Below, one piece after another: positions 57,039 to 64,000 of a DNA stretch of 64,000 bases (positions within the stretch are counted from its first letter, which is position 1; every line of letters starts with the position of its first letter). The notes below the pieces were generated by a model that saw only the letters and a program-made list of their open reading frames with translations, searched no databases and was not told the DNA's origin. The DNA is taken from assembly GCA_900319635.1 (NCBI GenBank), contig ONPF01000006.1:22133-86132 (forward strand), in the 5' to 3' direction. Source of the stretch: an uncultured Eubacteriales bacterium (lineage in GTDB: Bacteria; Bacillota; Clostridia; Oscillospirales; Oscillospiraceae). A program made the position numbers and the translations under genes.

Positions 57039-59612
57039 ATGCAAAACGAGATCCGCATTTCCACCGGCATCGAGGGTCTGGACAAGACCCTGGACTATCT
57101 GCGCCCGGGCGACACCGTCACCTGGCAGATGGCCAGCATCGGGGATTTTGTGTTCATTGCCACCCAGTTTGTCACCCACATCGCCCTCACCGGGCGGCGC
57201 ATCGCGTATCTGCGCTTCGGCCGCCACGCCGAGGTGGTGCCCACCGAGGCCCTGGCCCGCCGGGGCGCCAACATCCGCCAGTATGACCTGGACCCGGTGG
57301 TGGGCTTTGAGACCTTCGCCGTCCAGGTGCACCGGATCATCCAGGAGGAGCCGGAGGACGCCTTTTTCCTCTTCGACTGCCTGTCCGACCTGCAGAAGTA
57401 CTGGTTTTCGGACCACATGGTCTGCAACTTTTTCTGCCTGACGGCCGAATTTTTGCGGGAGCGGCGGGCCATCGCCTACATCCCCCTGCGCTATGAGCGC
57501 CACACCTACGAGACCATCTCCCGCATCCGCCACGCCACAAACGTGCTGCTGAACATCCGTACCCTGGAGGGGCGCAGCTACATCCACGCCGTGAAGGTGG
57601 ACGGGCGCCGCACCCCCACCATGTACTTCCCCCTGATGGTGGACGGCAGCCACAGCCGGGTGCTCTCCTCCAGCGCCGAGACCTACGCCATTTTCGACAT
57701 CTTTACCCAGACCGGCGAACACCGGGACTGCTGGGACAGCATGTTCGACTCGGTGGAGGCCGGCAGCGCCGAGCCCACCGACGCCGACGGCATGGCGCTG
57801 AAGGAAAACATCCTCCGCTGCCTCCTTGGCACCGAGCCCCAGCGGCTGGAGCTCTGCCGGCAGCACTTCACCGTGCAGGATCTGATGGAGATCAAGAAGC
57901 GGGAGATCGGCACCGGCTGCATCGGCGGCAAATCCGTGGGTATGCTGCTGGCCCGCAACATCATCCGCGACACGGATCCCGAGCTCTACGCCCGGCGCAT
58001 CGAGCCCCATGACTCCTACTTCATCGGGGCGGACGTGTTCTACACCTACGCCGTGCAGAACAACACCTGGGAGCTGCGCACCAAGATGGAAAAGCCCGAG
58101 GACTACATCCGCCTGGCGCCGGAGCTGCACGAGCGGCTGCTGCACGGCAAGTTCTCCCACAACATCAAGGAGCAGTTCCGCTCCATGCTGGAATACTTCG
58201 GCCAGTCCCCCATCATCGTCCGCTCCAGCTCCATTCTGGAGGACGGTATCGGCAACGCCTTCGCCGGGAAGTACGACAGCGTCTTCTGCCCCAACCAGGG
58301 CAGCCCCGAGGAGCGCTATGAGGAGTTTGAAAACGCCGTGCGCACCGTCTACGCCAGCACCGCCAGCGTGGACGCCATCCGCTACCGGGCCGACCGGAAG
58401 CTGCTGGATCGGGACGAGCAGATGGCGCTGCTGGTCATGCGCGTCAGCGGCGACTGTCACGGGGACTACTACTTCCCCCACGCCGCCGGCGTGGGACACA
58501 GCCGCAACCTCTACGTCATGGGCAGCAAGGACAAGGAGGACAACAGCGGCATGCTCCGCCTGGTCTTCGGCATGGGCACCCGGGCCGTGGACCGGGAGGC
58601 CGACGACTACGCCCGCTTCATCCGCCTGGACGACCCCACCGCGCCGCCCATGGTGGCCTACGGGGAGGAGTACCGCTACAGCCAGCACAAGGTGGACGTG
58701 ATCGACCTGCGCCAAAACACCTTCACCACCGTGCCCCTGGAGAAGCTGGACAAGCGCGCCATGCACACCGACCCCGGTCTCTTCCTGGAGCCGGACTACG
58801 CCGCCGCGGCCCGCTTCCGGGAGTGGGGGCTCTATAACGAGCCGGTGCCCGACATTCTGAACTTCCAGAAGCTGCTGAAGCGCACGGATTTTGCCGCGGT
58901 GATGAAGCGGATCATGGCCCTTGTGTCGGAGGCCTACCGCTACCCGGTGGACATCGAATACGCCTGCAACTTCACCCCCGACGGGGAGTACCGGGTGAAC
59001 CTGCTCCAGTGCCGCACCATCCAGACCCGGGGTCTGGGGCAGGCCGGCGTCATGCCCAAGGTGCGGGACTTCTTCTGGCACATCAAGGGCAATTTCATGG
59101 GCGGCAACTCCTGCATCCCCGTGCGCCATGTGGTCTTCGTAAAGGTGGAGCCCTATCTGGACCTGCCGGAGCAGCGCAAGTACCAGGTGGCGCGGCAGAT
59201 CGGGGTGCTGAACGAAAAGCTGCGGGATGAAAACGCCATTCTGCTTGGCCCCGGCCGCTGGGGCACCACCACGCCGAGCCTGGGCGTGCCGGTGGGCTTT
59301 GCGGAGATCAACCGCTTCGCCTGTATCTGCGAGCTGGCCTACCGCTCCCACGGCCTGCGGCCGGAGCTGAGCTACGGCAGCCACTTCTTCCAGGATCTGG
59401 TGGAGTCCGGCATCTTCTACGCCGCCATCTACCAGGGCGAGGAGGGCTGCGAGTTTGACGAGAGTCTCTTCGACGCCTGCCCCGACCGCTATAAGGAGCT
59501 GACCGGGGACGAGCTCTTCGAGGGCGTCATCCGGGTCTGCGACCTGCGGGATCGGGAGGCGATCCTCTACGCGGAGATGGGCAGCCAGGACTGCTTCCTG
59601 GGCGGGCTGTGA
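57039..59612 (+). CDS. KaiC-like domain fused to a PEP/pyruvate-binding (PPDK_N) domain
   Basis: An 857-aa protein. Residues 1-200 start with RISTGIEGLDKTLDYLRPGDTVTWQ, a KaiC/RecA-like fold, but the Walker A position reads MASIGDFVFIA instead of GxxGxGKT, so ATP binding there is doubtful; LFDCLSDLQ corresponds to Walker B. From about 300 the PPDK_N domain follows: GTGCIGGKSVGMLLARNI, SPIIVRSSSILEDGIGNAFAGKYDSVF and, further on, CQ/RT segments. The phosphohistidine swivel and C-terminal TIM-barrel of PEP synthase or PPDK are not seen. Function unknown; a regulatory phosphotransfer protein is possible. Confidence 0.82.
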   Translation: MQNEIRISTGIEGLDKTLDYLRPGDTVTWQMASIGDFVFIATQFVTHIALTGRRIAYLRFGRHAEVVPTEALARRGANIRQYDLDPVVGFETFAVQVHRIIQEEPEDAFFLFDCLSDLQKYWFSDHMVCNFFCLTAEFLRERRAIAYIPLRYERHTYETISRIRHATNVLLNIRTLEGRSYIHAVKVDGRRTPTMYFPLMVDGSHSRVLSSSAETYAIFDIFTQTGEHRDCWDSMFDSVEAGSAEPTDADGMALKENILRCLLGTEPQRLELCRQHFTVQDLMEIKKREIGTGCIGGKSVGMLLARNIIRDTDPELYARRIEPHDSYFIGADVFYTYAVQNNTWELRTKMEKPEDYIRLAPELHERLLHGKFSHNIKEQFRSMLEYFGQSPIIVRSSSILEDGIGNAFAGKYDSVFCPNQGSPEERYEEFENAVRTVYASTASVDAIRYRADRKLLDRDEQMALLVMRVSGDCHGDYYFPHAAGVGHSRNLYVMGSKDKEDNSGMLRLVFGMGTRAVDREADDYARFIRLDDPTAPPMVAYGEEYRYSQHKVDVIDLRQNTFTTVPLEKLDKRAMHTDPGLFLEPDYAAAARFREWGLYNEPVPDILNFQKLLKRTDFAAVMKRIMALVSEAYRYPVDIEYACNFTPDGEYRVNLLQCRTIQTRGLGQAGVMPKVRDFFWHIKGNFMGGNSCIPVRHVVFVKVEPYLDLPEQRKYQVARQIGVLNEKLRDENAILLGPGRWGTTTPSLGVPVGFAEINRFACICELAYRSHGLRPELSYGSHFFQDLVESGIFYAAIYQGEEGCEFDESLFDACPDRYKELTGDELFEGVIRVCDLRDREAILYAEMGSQDCFLGGL

Positions 59613-59646
59613 TCTTTGTCTGTATAATCTGTATAATAAGTATAAC

Positions 59647-59690
59647 TTCGACCCGAGGGCTTCACGCAGAAGCCTTCGGGTCGAATTTTA
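59647..59690. terminator. Terminator between the KaiC-like fusion and the two-component operon
   Basis: A 17-bp stem TTCGACCCGAGGGCTTC / GAAGCCTTCGGGTCGAA (one G-T pair), followed by TTTTAT on the + strand; on the minus strand it is followed by an A/T-rich GTTATACTTATT. It serves both convergent genes. Confidence 0.88.
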
Positions 59691-59705
59691 TATCGTCCTG
59701 TTCTT

Positions 59706-60410
59706 TCAGCGGTAGCGGGCAAAGAAGCGGCCGCGCGCGTCGTCGCGGAAACTGCGGCTGATGGGGATGCGGCTGCCGTCCTCCAGGAGGAAGGTATCCC
59801 GCTCCAGGCCGACGATCCCGGCCTCGTTGACCCAATAGCCCTGATGGCAGCGCACAAAGCCCGCGGCGAGGTCGCCGGAGAGGAGCTCCGCCGGGCGGCG
59901 GGAGGAGTAAAGCACGCCCGTGCGCGTCACGATCTGCGCCTTGCGCCCCACCCGGCTCAGATACAGGATCTCCCCCAGGGGGATCCGGAGCGTCTCGCTC
60001 CTGCTTTTCAGCAGCAGCACTGCCTCGTCCTTCTTCTCCGCCGCGTCCAGCGCGCTGCGCAGGGCGCGCCCCATATACTCCTCCATCCGGCTTTTCAGCA
60101 CCATCCAGACATGCCTCGTCTCATAGACCTCGGAGGCATAGTCCGCATAGGCCGTCAGAAACACGATCCGGCAGGCGGGCGTCAGCCGGTTCAGCTCCTT
60201 CGCCAGCGCAATGCCGTTTTGCTGCTCCATCTCGATATCCAGGATCGCGACGTCCGGGGCATAACCCGTCTCCCGGACGCGCTGCAGCAGCGCCGCCGCG
60301 TCCGAAAAGCCCTCGATGGAGGGGTGCAGCTCCGCAAGCTCCTGCGCCGCCACTTGGGCGGCATGGGCCAGGTGCAGCGGATTATCGTCACAGATCGCGA
60401 TTTGCAGCAT
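59706..60410 (-). CDS. LytTR-family response regulator
   Basis: A 234-aa response regulator. The receiver domain has Asp8/Asp9, the phospho-acceptor Asp58 in VAILDIEME, Thr/Ala FLTAYAD and Lys in MVLKS. The C-terminal LytTR DNA-binding domain runs from about 130 (LRIPLGEILYLSRVGRKAQIVTRTG...FVRCHQGYWVNEAGIVGLERDTFLLEDGSRIPISRSF). This is an AgrA/LytR-like regulator. Its start overlaps the end of the ATPase-carrying sensor gene by 23 bases; it is the last gene of a three-gene operon. Confidence 0.92.
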   Translation of the reverse strand: MLQIAICDDNPLHLAHAAQVAAQELAELHPSIEGFSDAAALLQRVRETGYAPDVAILDIEMEQQNGIALAKELNRLTPACRIVFLTAYADYASEVYETRHVWMVLKSRMEEYMGRALRSALDAAEKKDEAVLLLKSRSETLRIPLGEILYLSRVGRKAQIVTRTGVLYSSRRPAELLSGDLAAGFVRCHQGYWVNEAGIVGLERDTFLLEDGSRIPISRSFRDDARGRFFARYR

Positions 60411-61704
60411 GGTCTGCCTCCTCTTTCAAAATGAGAGACGCGCGGAACAGGCCGTCGGCGGCCTCCGCTTGAAATGCGCCGTCATATTTTTCCGCAAGGC
60501 TCCGCAGGATCGCGGTGCCCACGCCCCGCTCCAGCTGCGGGATCCGGCGCGCCTTGCGCCGCCGAGCCGCCGGAAGCGGGTTTTTCGTTTCAATGCTCAG
60601 ATAGGGCGGGGTAAAGGCGGCGCGCAGGAAAAGGCTTTTCTCTTCCGCTCCCGCGCAGGCCTCCGCCGCATTGTCCAGAAGATTGCCGAAGGCGCAGATC
60701 AGATCCGTGTTGGAGACGCCGAGCCGCGCCGGCAGGTGCAGCTCCCACTGCAGGGCGACGCCTGCCGCGGACAGCTCCTCCGCCCGGTGGCGCAGGAAGC
60801 TCGCCGCCACCGTATGCTCGCAGCCTGCGATCTGATCCGCGCCGCGGCCATGGCTTTGTTGGAGACTGCCCGCGCAGCGCGCGGCCTCGTCCCCCCTTCC
60901 TTCCTGCAGAAGCCGCTCTATCGTCTCCGACTGGGCGATGACGCCCTCCCGCAGGGCGCGGATCTGCTCCCGCCGGGCGGCCAGGCTCTCCCCATAGGCG
61001 GCCTGCGCCTGCATCTGCTGCTCCAGATATCGGTTTTGAGCCCGCAGCTCCGCGCTTTTGGCCGTGGCGCTCATGGCCGCGGCCAGTCCCGCGTCCGCTG
61101 CGACGCAGAAGAGCACCGCCAGGAAGGTGTAGCCTGTGTCGGGCAGCACCCCCTCCGAGACGATCGGGCGGAACCAGACGATCAGAAGCAAAAGCTGGCT
61201 GGCCGGAAACAGCAGGAACAGCAGCGGCAGGGAGGCCGCCAGCTCCTCGGCGTGCCTGCGCTGCAGGCGACGGCCCAGGATCACCAGCGCCGCCAACAGC
61301 AGCGCCTGGCTGAACAGATAGGGGGCATAGACGATCGGCGGATAGGCGAAGGTTTCGCTCTCGAGTCCGGTGCGAAACTGCTCCGGCGGGACAAGGCTGG
61401 CCGTCAGATACTCCGACAGCATCAACATCATCATGACCAGAAAAACCACCAGGAGCTTGCGGTACCAGCGGCCGCGGTACAGCAGCAGCACCAGAACCAG
61501 GAAGGTCAGCATGACCAGAAGGGTTCTTGCCGCGGAGACATAGGAGGTCAGGCGCATGGTCAGCCAGAAGGTCGGGAAAAAGCTCGCAAGCTCGATCCCC
61601 AGTGTCCAGGCCAGGGAGAGCTTCCGCTCCAGCAGAAGATGGACGGCGGCAAACCACATGCCGTAGCACACCAGGTTGACCGCGAAGACAGCAATACCGC
61701 TCAT
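60388..61704 (-). CDS. Sensor kinase with GHKL ATPase but Glu in place of the phospho-acceptor His
   Basis: A 438-aa protein. Six to seven hydrophobic segments (about 1-215), then a coiled DHp-like part where AgrC relatives have LRHDLxNHL; here it reads LREGVIAQSETI, so the acceptor is Glu253 and the following NH pair is also lost. The GHKL ATPase domain is complete: LICAFGNLLDNAAEA (N-box, Asn341/Asn345), ETKNPL, ERGVGTAILRSLAEKYDG (G-box). Its ATG overlaps the stop of the upstream paralogue (ATGA). It probably phosphorylates the His of that partner in trans. Confidence 0.85.
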   Translation of the reverse strand: MSGIAVFAVNLVCYGMWFAAVHLLLERKLSLAWTLGIELASFFPTFWLTMRLTSYVSAARTLLVMLTFLVLVLLLYRGRWYRKLLVVFLVMMMLMLSEYLTASLVPPEQFRTGLESETFAYPPIVYAPYLFSQALLLAALVILGRRLQRRHAEELAASLPLLFLLFPASQLLLLIVWFRPIVSEGVLPDTGYTFLAVLFCVAADAGLAAAMSATAKSAELRAQNRYLEQQMQAQAAYGESLAARREQIRALREGVIAQSETIERLLQEGRGDEAARCAGSLQQSHGRGADQIAGCEHTVAASFLRHRAEELSAAGVALQWELHLPARLGVSNTDLICAFGNLLDNAAEACAGAEEKSLFLRAAFTPPYLSIETKNPLPAARRRKARRIPQLERGVGTAILRSLAEKYDGAFQAEAADGLFRASLILKEEADHAANRDL

Positions 61705-62594
61705 ACTTCCTCCTCTTCCAGGAGCGCGGCCTGCTCGGTCTGCGCGAGAGCCGCGGCATAGCGGGCAGCCTCCTCCGGCTCTCCATCCGCGATCAGGATG
61801 CGAATGGTATAAAGGTGGTTGTCCAGATCGTGCCGGAGGCGGCGAAGCTGCTCATACTGTCCGGCCAGCGCCTTATAATAGGCGCTTTGCGCGCTGATCT
61901 GCCCCTCCAAAAGCCGGTTGCGAGCCTGCAGCTCTGCCGCCCGGAAGATAAAGTGCATCGCCACGGCAAGCCCCAGATCCGCCAGGGCGCAGAACAAAAC
62001 GGCCAGGAGGATGACCTGCGGCCGCACCAGAAGTCCGCCCCGGGAAAGAGGCAGAAACAGCCCCGCCAGCAGCAAAAGCTGGCTGAGCGGAAACAGCAGG
62101 AACAGCAGCGTCTGTCCGGATCCGGCAGCGCGGGAATGCAGCCGCCCAAGCACCCGGCCCACCAGCACCAGCCCCGCCAGCAGCAGCGCCTGGCAAAAGA
62201 GATAGAGCGCGTACCACAGCGCCTGATACTCGTAGCGTCCGCTCCGGATCCCGCTCTGGAGCTGCTCCGGCGGGACAATGACCGCCGTCAGATATTCCGA
62301 GAGCAGCATCACGACCATGACAAGGAAAACCAACAGGAGCTTTAGATACCAGCGGCCACGGTACAGCAGCAGCGCGGTCAGCGCAACAAAGCCCGTCCCA
62401 AGCAGCAGGCGAAGCACCGTTATGTTGTCGGAGAGTGCGGTCGTGAGAAAGAAATACGGAAAAAACGACAGCAGCACAAAGAAAACGGTGTGCAGCACAG
62501 GATATTTTCGGGGCAGCAGCAGCCCAAGGGCGGCAAACCACATGCAGTAGCAGATAAAATTGGCGATTACAACTTGTATGGGCATCCTTGCCAT
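61701..62594 (-). CDS. Membrane sensor with phospho-acceptor His but no ATPase domain
   Basis: A 297-aa paralogue of the downstream kinase. The membrane part is clearly similar (YRGRWYLKLLLVFLVMVVMLLSEYLTA versus YRGRWYRKLLVVFLVMMMLMLSEYLTA). The DHp region has an intact LRRLRHDLDNHLYTIRILI with His255, but the protein ends 42 residues later in LLEEEEV and has no GHKL domain. The end lies exactly where the next gene starts (ATGA), with GAGGAGG for it inside this gene, so it looks like a natural end rather than decay. Confidence 0.82.
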   Translation of the reverse strand: MARMPIQVVIANFICYCMWFAALGLLLPRKYPVLHTVFFVLLSFFPYFFLTTALSDNITVLRLLLGTGFVALTALLLYRGRWYLKLLLVFLVMVVMLLSEYLTAVIVPPEQLQSGIRSGRYEYQALWYALYLFCQALLLAGLVLVGRVLGRLHSRAAGSGQTLLFLLFPLSQLLLLAGLFLPLSRGGLLVRPQVILLAVLFCALADLGLAVAMHFIFRAAELQARNRLLEGQISAQSAYYKALAGQYEQLRRLRHDLDNHLYTIRILIADGEPEEAARYAAALAQTEQAALLEEEEV

Positions 62595-62604
62595 TCTCTC
62601 CTCT

Positions 62605-62639
62605 CTGCGGATTTGACATCAAACGCTGCGGATTCGACA
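62605..62639 (+). promoter_or_regulatory. Candidate LytTR operator: two 14-bp direct repeats 21 bp apart
   Basis: CTGCGGATTTGACA at 62605-62618 and CTGCGGATTCGACA at 62626-62639 differ at one base and are 21 bp apart (two helical turns), the classical AgrA/LytTR tandem-site spacing. A weaker third copy (ACGCGGGGTCGAAA) begins near 62650. They lie upstream of a possible weak -35 and TATGAT at 62670-62675 directed toward the membrane-protein genes, and just before the sensor start on the minus strand. Confidence 0.65.
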
Positions 62640-62669
62640 ACATGGGGCAACGCGGGGTCGAAATCGTGA

Positions 62670-62675
62670 TATGAT
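62670..62675 (+). promoter_or_regulatory. -10 element of a likely activator-dependent promoter
   Basis: TATGAT with no good -35 at the expected place (GCAACG at 62647-62652). Poor -35 plus tandem repeats just upstream is the pattern of LytTR-activated promoters. Confidence 0.5.
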
Positions 62676-62819
62676 GCGGTTAATTGTGCTGCAGGGTTTT
62701 TTCTATCTCACCATACCAAAAGCTTCCGCTGTTTGCAAGAAATATCTTTGTGACAGACGCGGCGTCTTCGTCTGCCGCACAAACGCGTATCTTTATCTGA
62801 TTGGAGAGGAGAAAAGAAA

Positions 62820-63329
62820 ATGGGAAGAACAGTCTTTGAAAAACTCAAGCGGAGCAAGGGAGGGCGTATTTTTCTGCGCCTGCTGCCCCTGCTGGGCGTC
62901 GTGCTGGTGATCCTGATCTTCGAGCTGGTCGAAAGCGCGCACGTAAATGCCGCCAAGCCAAAGGGCCCGGAGGTGGAGTATAGCGAAGACCTGGAAGAAA
63001 AACGACTGTGCTACTTCGATGTGTCCCAGATCGAGCCGGTCTATGCCATCTCCTTTTCCACCGGCGTGAGCCCGAGCAACCTCGTCTGCAAGTGCTATAC
63101 ACCGGACGGCCGGGTGGTATGGCTGTCCATCAAGCCGGGCGACTATAAGACGAACTTTGACGCGACCGCCAGATTTGGCTACAACGCCTCGTTCCAGACC
63201 CTTTATCCGAAAAACATCCGGATCCACGGCTATACCCGCGCCGCTGATAAGGTTGACGACAGTCTGAGCTATAAGACCGGCGCGGAAACCGTCGTGGAGT
63301 TCCAGAGCGTCAGCAAAACCGGCTCCTGA
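62820..63329 (+). CDS. Hypothetical single-pass extracytoplasmic protein
   Basis: A 169-aa protein not recognised. An N-terminal basic stretch precedes a membrane helix (about residues 18-36, FLRLLPLLGVVLVILIFELV), and a soluble part follows with CYFDVSQIEPVYAISFSTGVSPSNLVCKCYTPDGRVVWLSI. Cysteines lie at 64, 90 and 92, so a disulfide is possible. GGAGAGGAG precedes the start. First gene downstream of the proposed LytTR operator. Confidence 0.72.
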   Translation: MGRTVFEKLKRSKGGRIFLRLLPLLGVVLVILIFELVESAHVNAAKPKGPEVEYSEDLEEKRLCYFDVSQIEPVYAISFSTGVSPSNLVCKCYTPDGRVVWLSIKPGDYKTNFDATARFGYNASFQTLYPKNIRIHGYTRAADKVDDSLSYKTGAETVVEFQSVSKTGS

Positions 63330-63398
63330 TCCCCTCCGAAACAACCCTGCACCGCGCCAGGAAAGCGCGGATAAACAATCAAGAAAGGAAGTACTGAG

Positions 63399-63740
63399 AT
63401 GAACGAGAACAACAACACCCCCACGCCCGGACTGAAGCCCACGCAGAACGCAAGCCCCTCCATGGGAATGAGCCCAACCAGGATCATCGGCCTGATCCTT
63501 TTGATCGGCGGATGTCTGGTACTGGTGTATCTTCTGTATAAATGGCGTTTTCTGGTGTTTGGCTCCGTGCCCAGCGGCAGACCCACCGCGGAATATTATG
63601 AGCAGATGTATCTGAAAGAGTATGTAACAATGGATCCGAGCCTTGCCTTTCCGCTGTATTTTTCCGAGTGCGGCTTTGGCTATGCCGGGATCGCCGCGGC
63701 CCTGGGGCTGATTCTTACGCTTGTCGGGAAGAAGAAATAA
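63399..63740 (+). CDS. Hypothetical two-helix membrane protein
   Basis: A 113-aa protein with an Asn/Pro/Thr-rich N-terminus and two membrane segments (about 28-47 and 93-110) that flank a short extracytoplasmic loop with Tyr/Glu-rich residues. No family recognised. It lies 69 bases after the previous gene, with AAGAAAGGAAG upstream. Confidence 0.7.
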   Translation: MNENNNTPTPGLKPTQNASPSMGMSPTRIIGLILLIGGCLVLVYLLYKWRFLVFGSVPSGRPTAEYYEQMYLKEYVTMDPSLAFPLYFSECGFGYAGIAAALGLILTLVGKKK

Positions 63741-63777
63741 GCCGAAGGGTTGAGAACGCCAAAAGGAGTGCTGCCGA

Positions 63778-63930
63778 TTGATCGGTAAATTTATCATGGC
63801 CGGACTCGCCTTCGCCATATCCCTGTGGGCGATCAGTGACGGCGGCTTCGGCGCCGGCATCATGTTTCTGGTGTGTGCCATCATTTTCCTGATCGGAGGC
63901 CTTATACTAACACCTAATAGAAATCTTTGA
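63778..63930 (+). CDS. Small hypothetical membrane protein
   Basis: A 50-aa protein beginning with TTG (AAAGGAG 9 bases upstream). It consists almost entirely of two hydrophobic helices (LAFAISLWAIS and IMFLVCAIIFLIGGLIL) joined by a Gly-rich turn. An ATG at residue 7 could be an alternative start. Third small membrane-protein gene after the proposed LytTR operator. Confidence 0.6.
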   Translation: MIGKFIMAGLAFAISLWAISDGGFGAGIMFLVCAIIFLIGGLILTPNRNL

Positions 63931-64000
63931 ATCTTTCCGGTCAGAATTGCGCCATGCTTCGTTGCTTCCCTTGACCATATATCTCCATTATGCTCTGCGG

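Noticed and set aside
56940-59384. An 814-codon open frame antisense to the KaiC-like fusion
   Set aside because: Composition is typical of antisense frames in high-GC DNA, and the sense gene has recognisable domains.
61701-62594. The His-bearing sensor as a pseudogene truncated by frameshift
   Set aside because: The stop codon overlaps the next start as ATGA with a good ribosome binding site, and no GHKL remnant is found in another frame between the two genes.

Overview
The window looks like a chromosomal segment of a GC-rich, spore-forming Gram-positive anaerobe of the class Clostridia, probably Oscillospirales (inference). The support is a YlmC/YmxH-type sporulation protein, a SpoIID-type protein, a ParB/Noc-type protein next to DUF951, a ferredoxin-dependent 2-oxoacid oxidoreductase operon, Gram-positive ribosome binding sites, and many intergenic palindromes. 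No rRNA genes or CRISPR arrays were seen.

Layout. 1-5.8 kb: SDR oxidoreductase, VUT transporter, YmxH-like protein, ParB/Noc-like protein, RarA, DUF951 and a GIY-YIG protein. 5.9-12.4 kb: a surface-polysaccharide-type operon (GT2 glycosyltransferase, flippase, ATP-grasp/HAD fusion, DegT aminotransferase, membrane-fused spermidine-synthase-like protein). 12.4-21 kb: SpoIID, membrane proteins, a secreted protein with a heptapeptide repeat, a guanidinium exporter behind a structured leader, rpsB-tsf, and a zinc-ribbon/repeat membrane protein. 21-26.6 kb: SpoVK/CbbX-like ATPase, cation efflux, an OhrR-glutathione peroxidase stress unit, a glutaredoxin-like protein and a LysR regulator. 26.9-32.5 kb: korDABC, a CoA transferase and an ornithine-cyclodeaminase-type protein, together a likely amino-acid fermentation module. 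32.5-35 kb: a repeat-rich stretch, an AT-richer island of small genes, and tRNA-Thr and tRNA-Asp. 35-41.5 kb: ABC exporter, SPFH/Arc pair, YgjV, CysE. 41.7-46.7 kb: three tandem paralogous leucine-rich-repeat-like surface proteins. 46.9-53.4 kb: a GMP synthase lacking its amidotransferase domain, AT-rich cargo genes, pyroglutamyl peptidase, a FUSC/pseudo-HAD fusion and an intact IS3-family element. 53.4-59.6 kb: PurN-like protein, phosphatase/acetyltransferase fusion, metallophosphoesterase, DUF1294 and a KaiC-like/PEP-binding fusion. 59.7-64 kb: a three-gene LytTR two-component operon divergent from three small membrane-protein genes.

The most interesting candidate system is at 59.7-63.9 kb. 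Two translationally coupled, paralogous sensor proteins carry complementary halves of a histidine kinase: one keeps the phospho-accepting histidine but has no ATPase domain, the other keeps the ATPase domain but has Glu where the His should be. They are followed by a LytTR response regulator. Two 14-base direct repeats 21 bp apart lie between this operon and the divergent membrane-protein genes, the geometry expected of a LytTR operator.

The second theme is intergenic architecture. There are at least five families of palindromic or hairpin-rich repeats. One has three copies with compensatory base changes in its stems. One element has terminal inverted repeats that copy the 3' end of the adjacent tRNA-Thr. 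An IS3-family element has inserted into the loop/arm junction of a rho-independent terminator, leaving a 3-bp target duplication.
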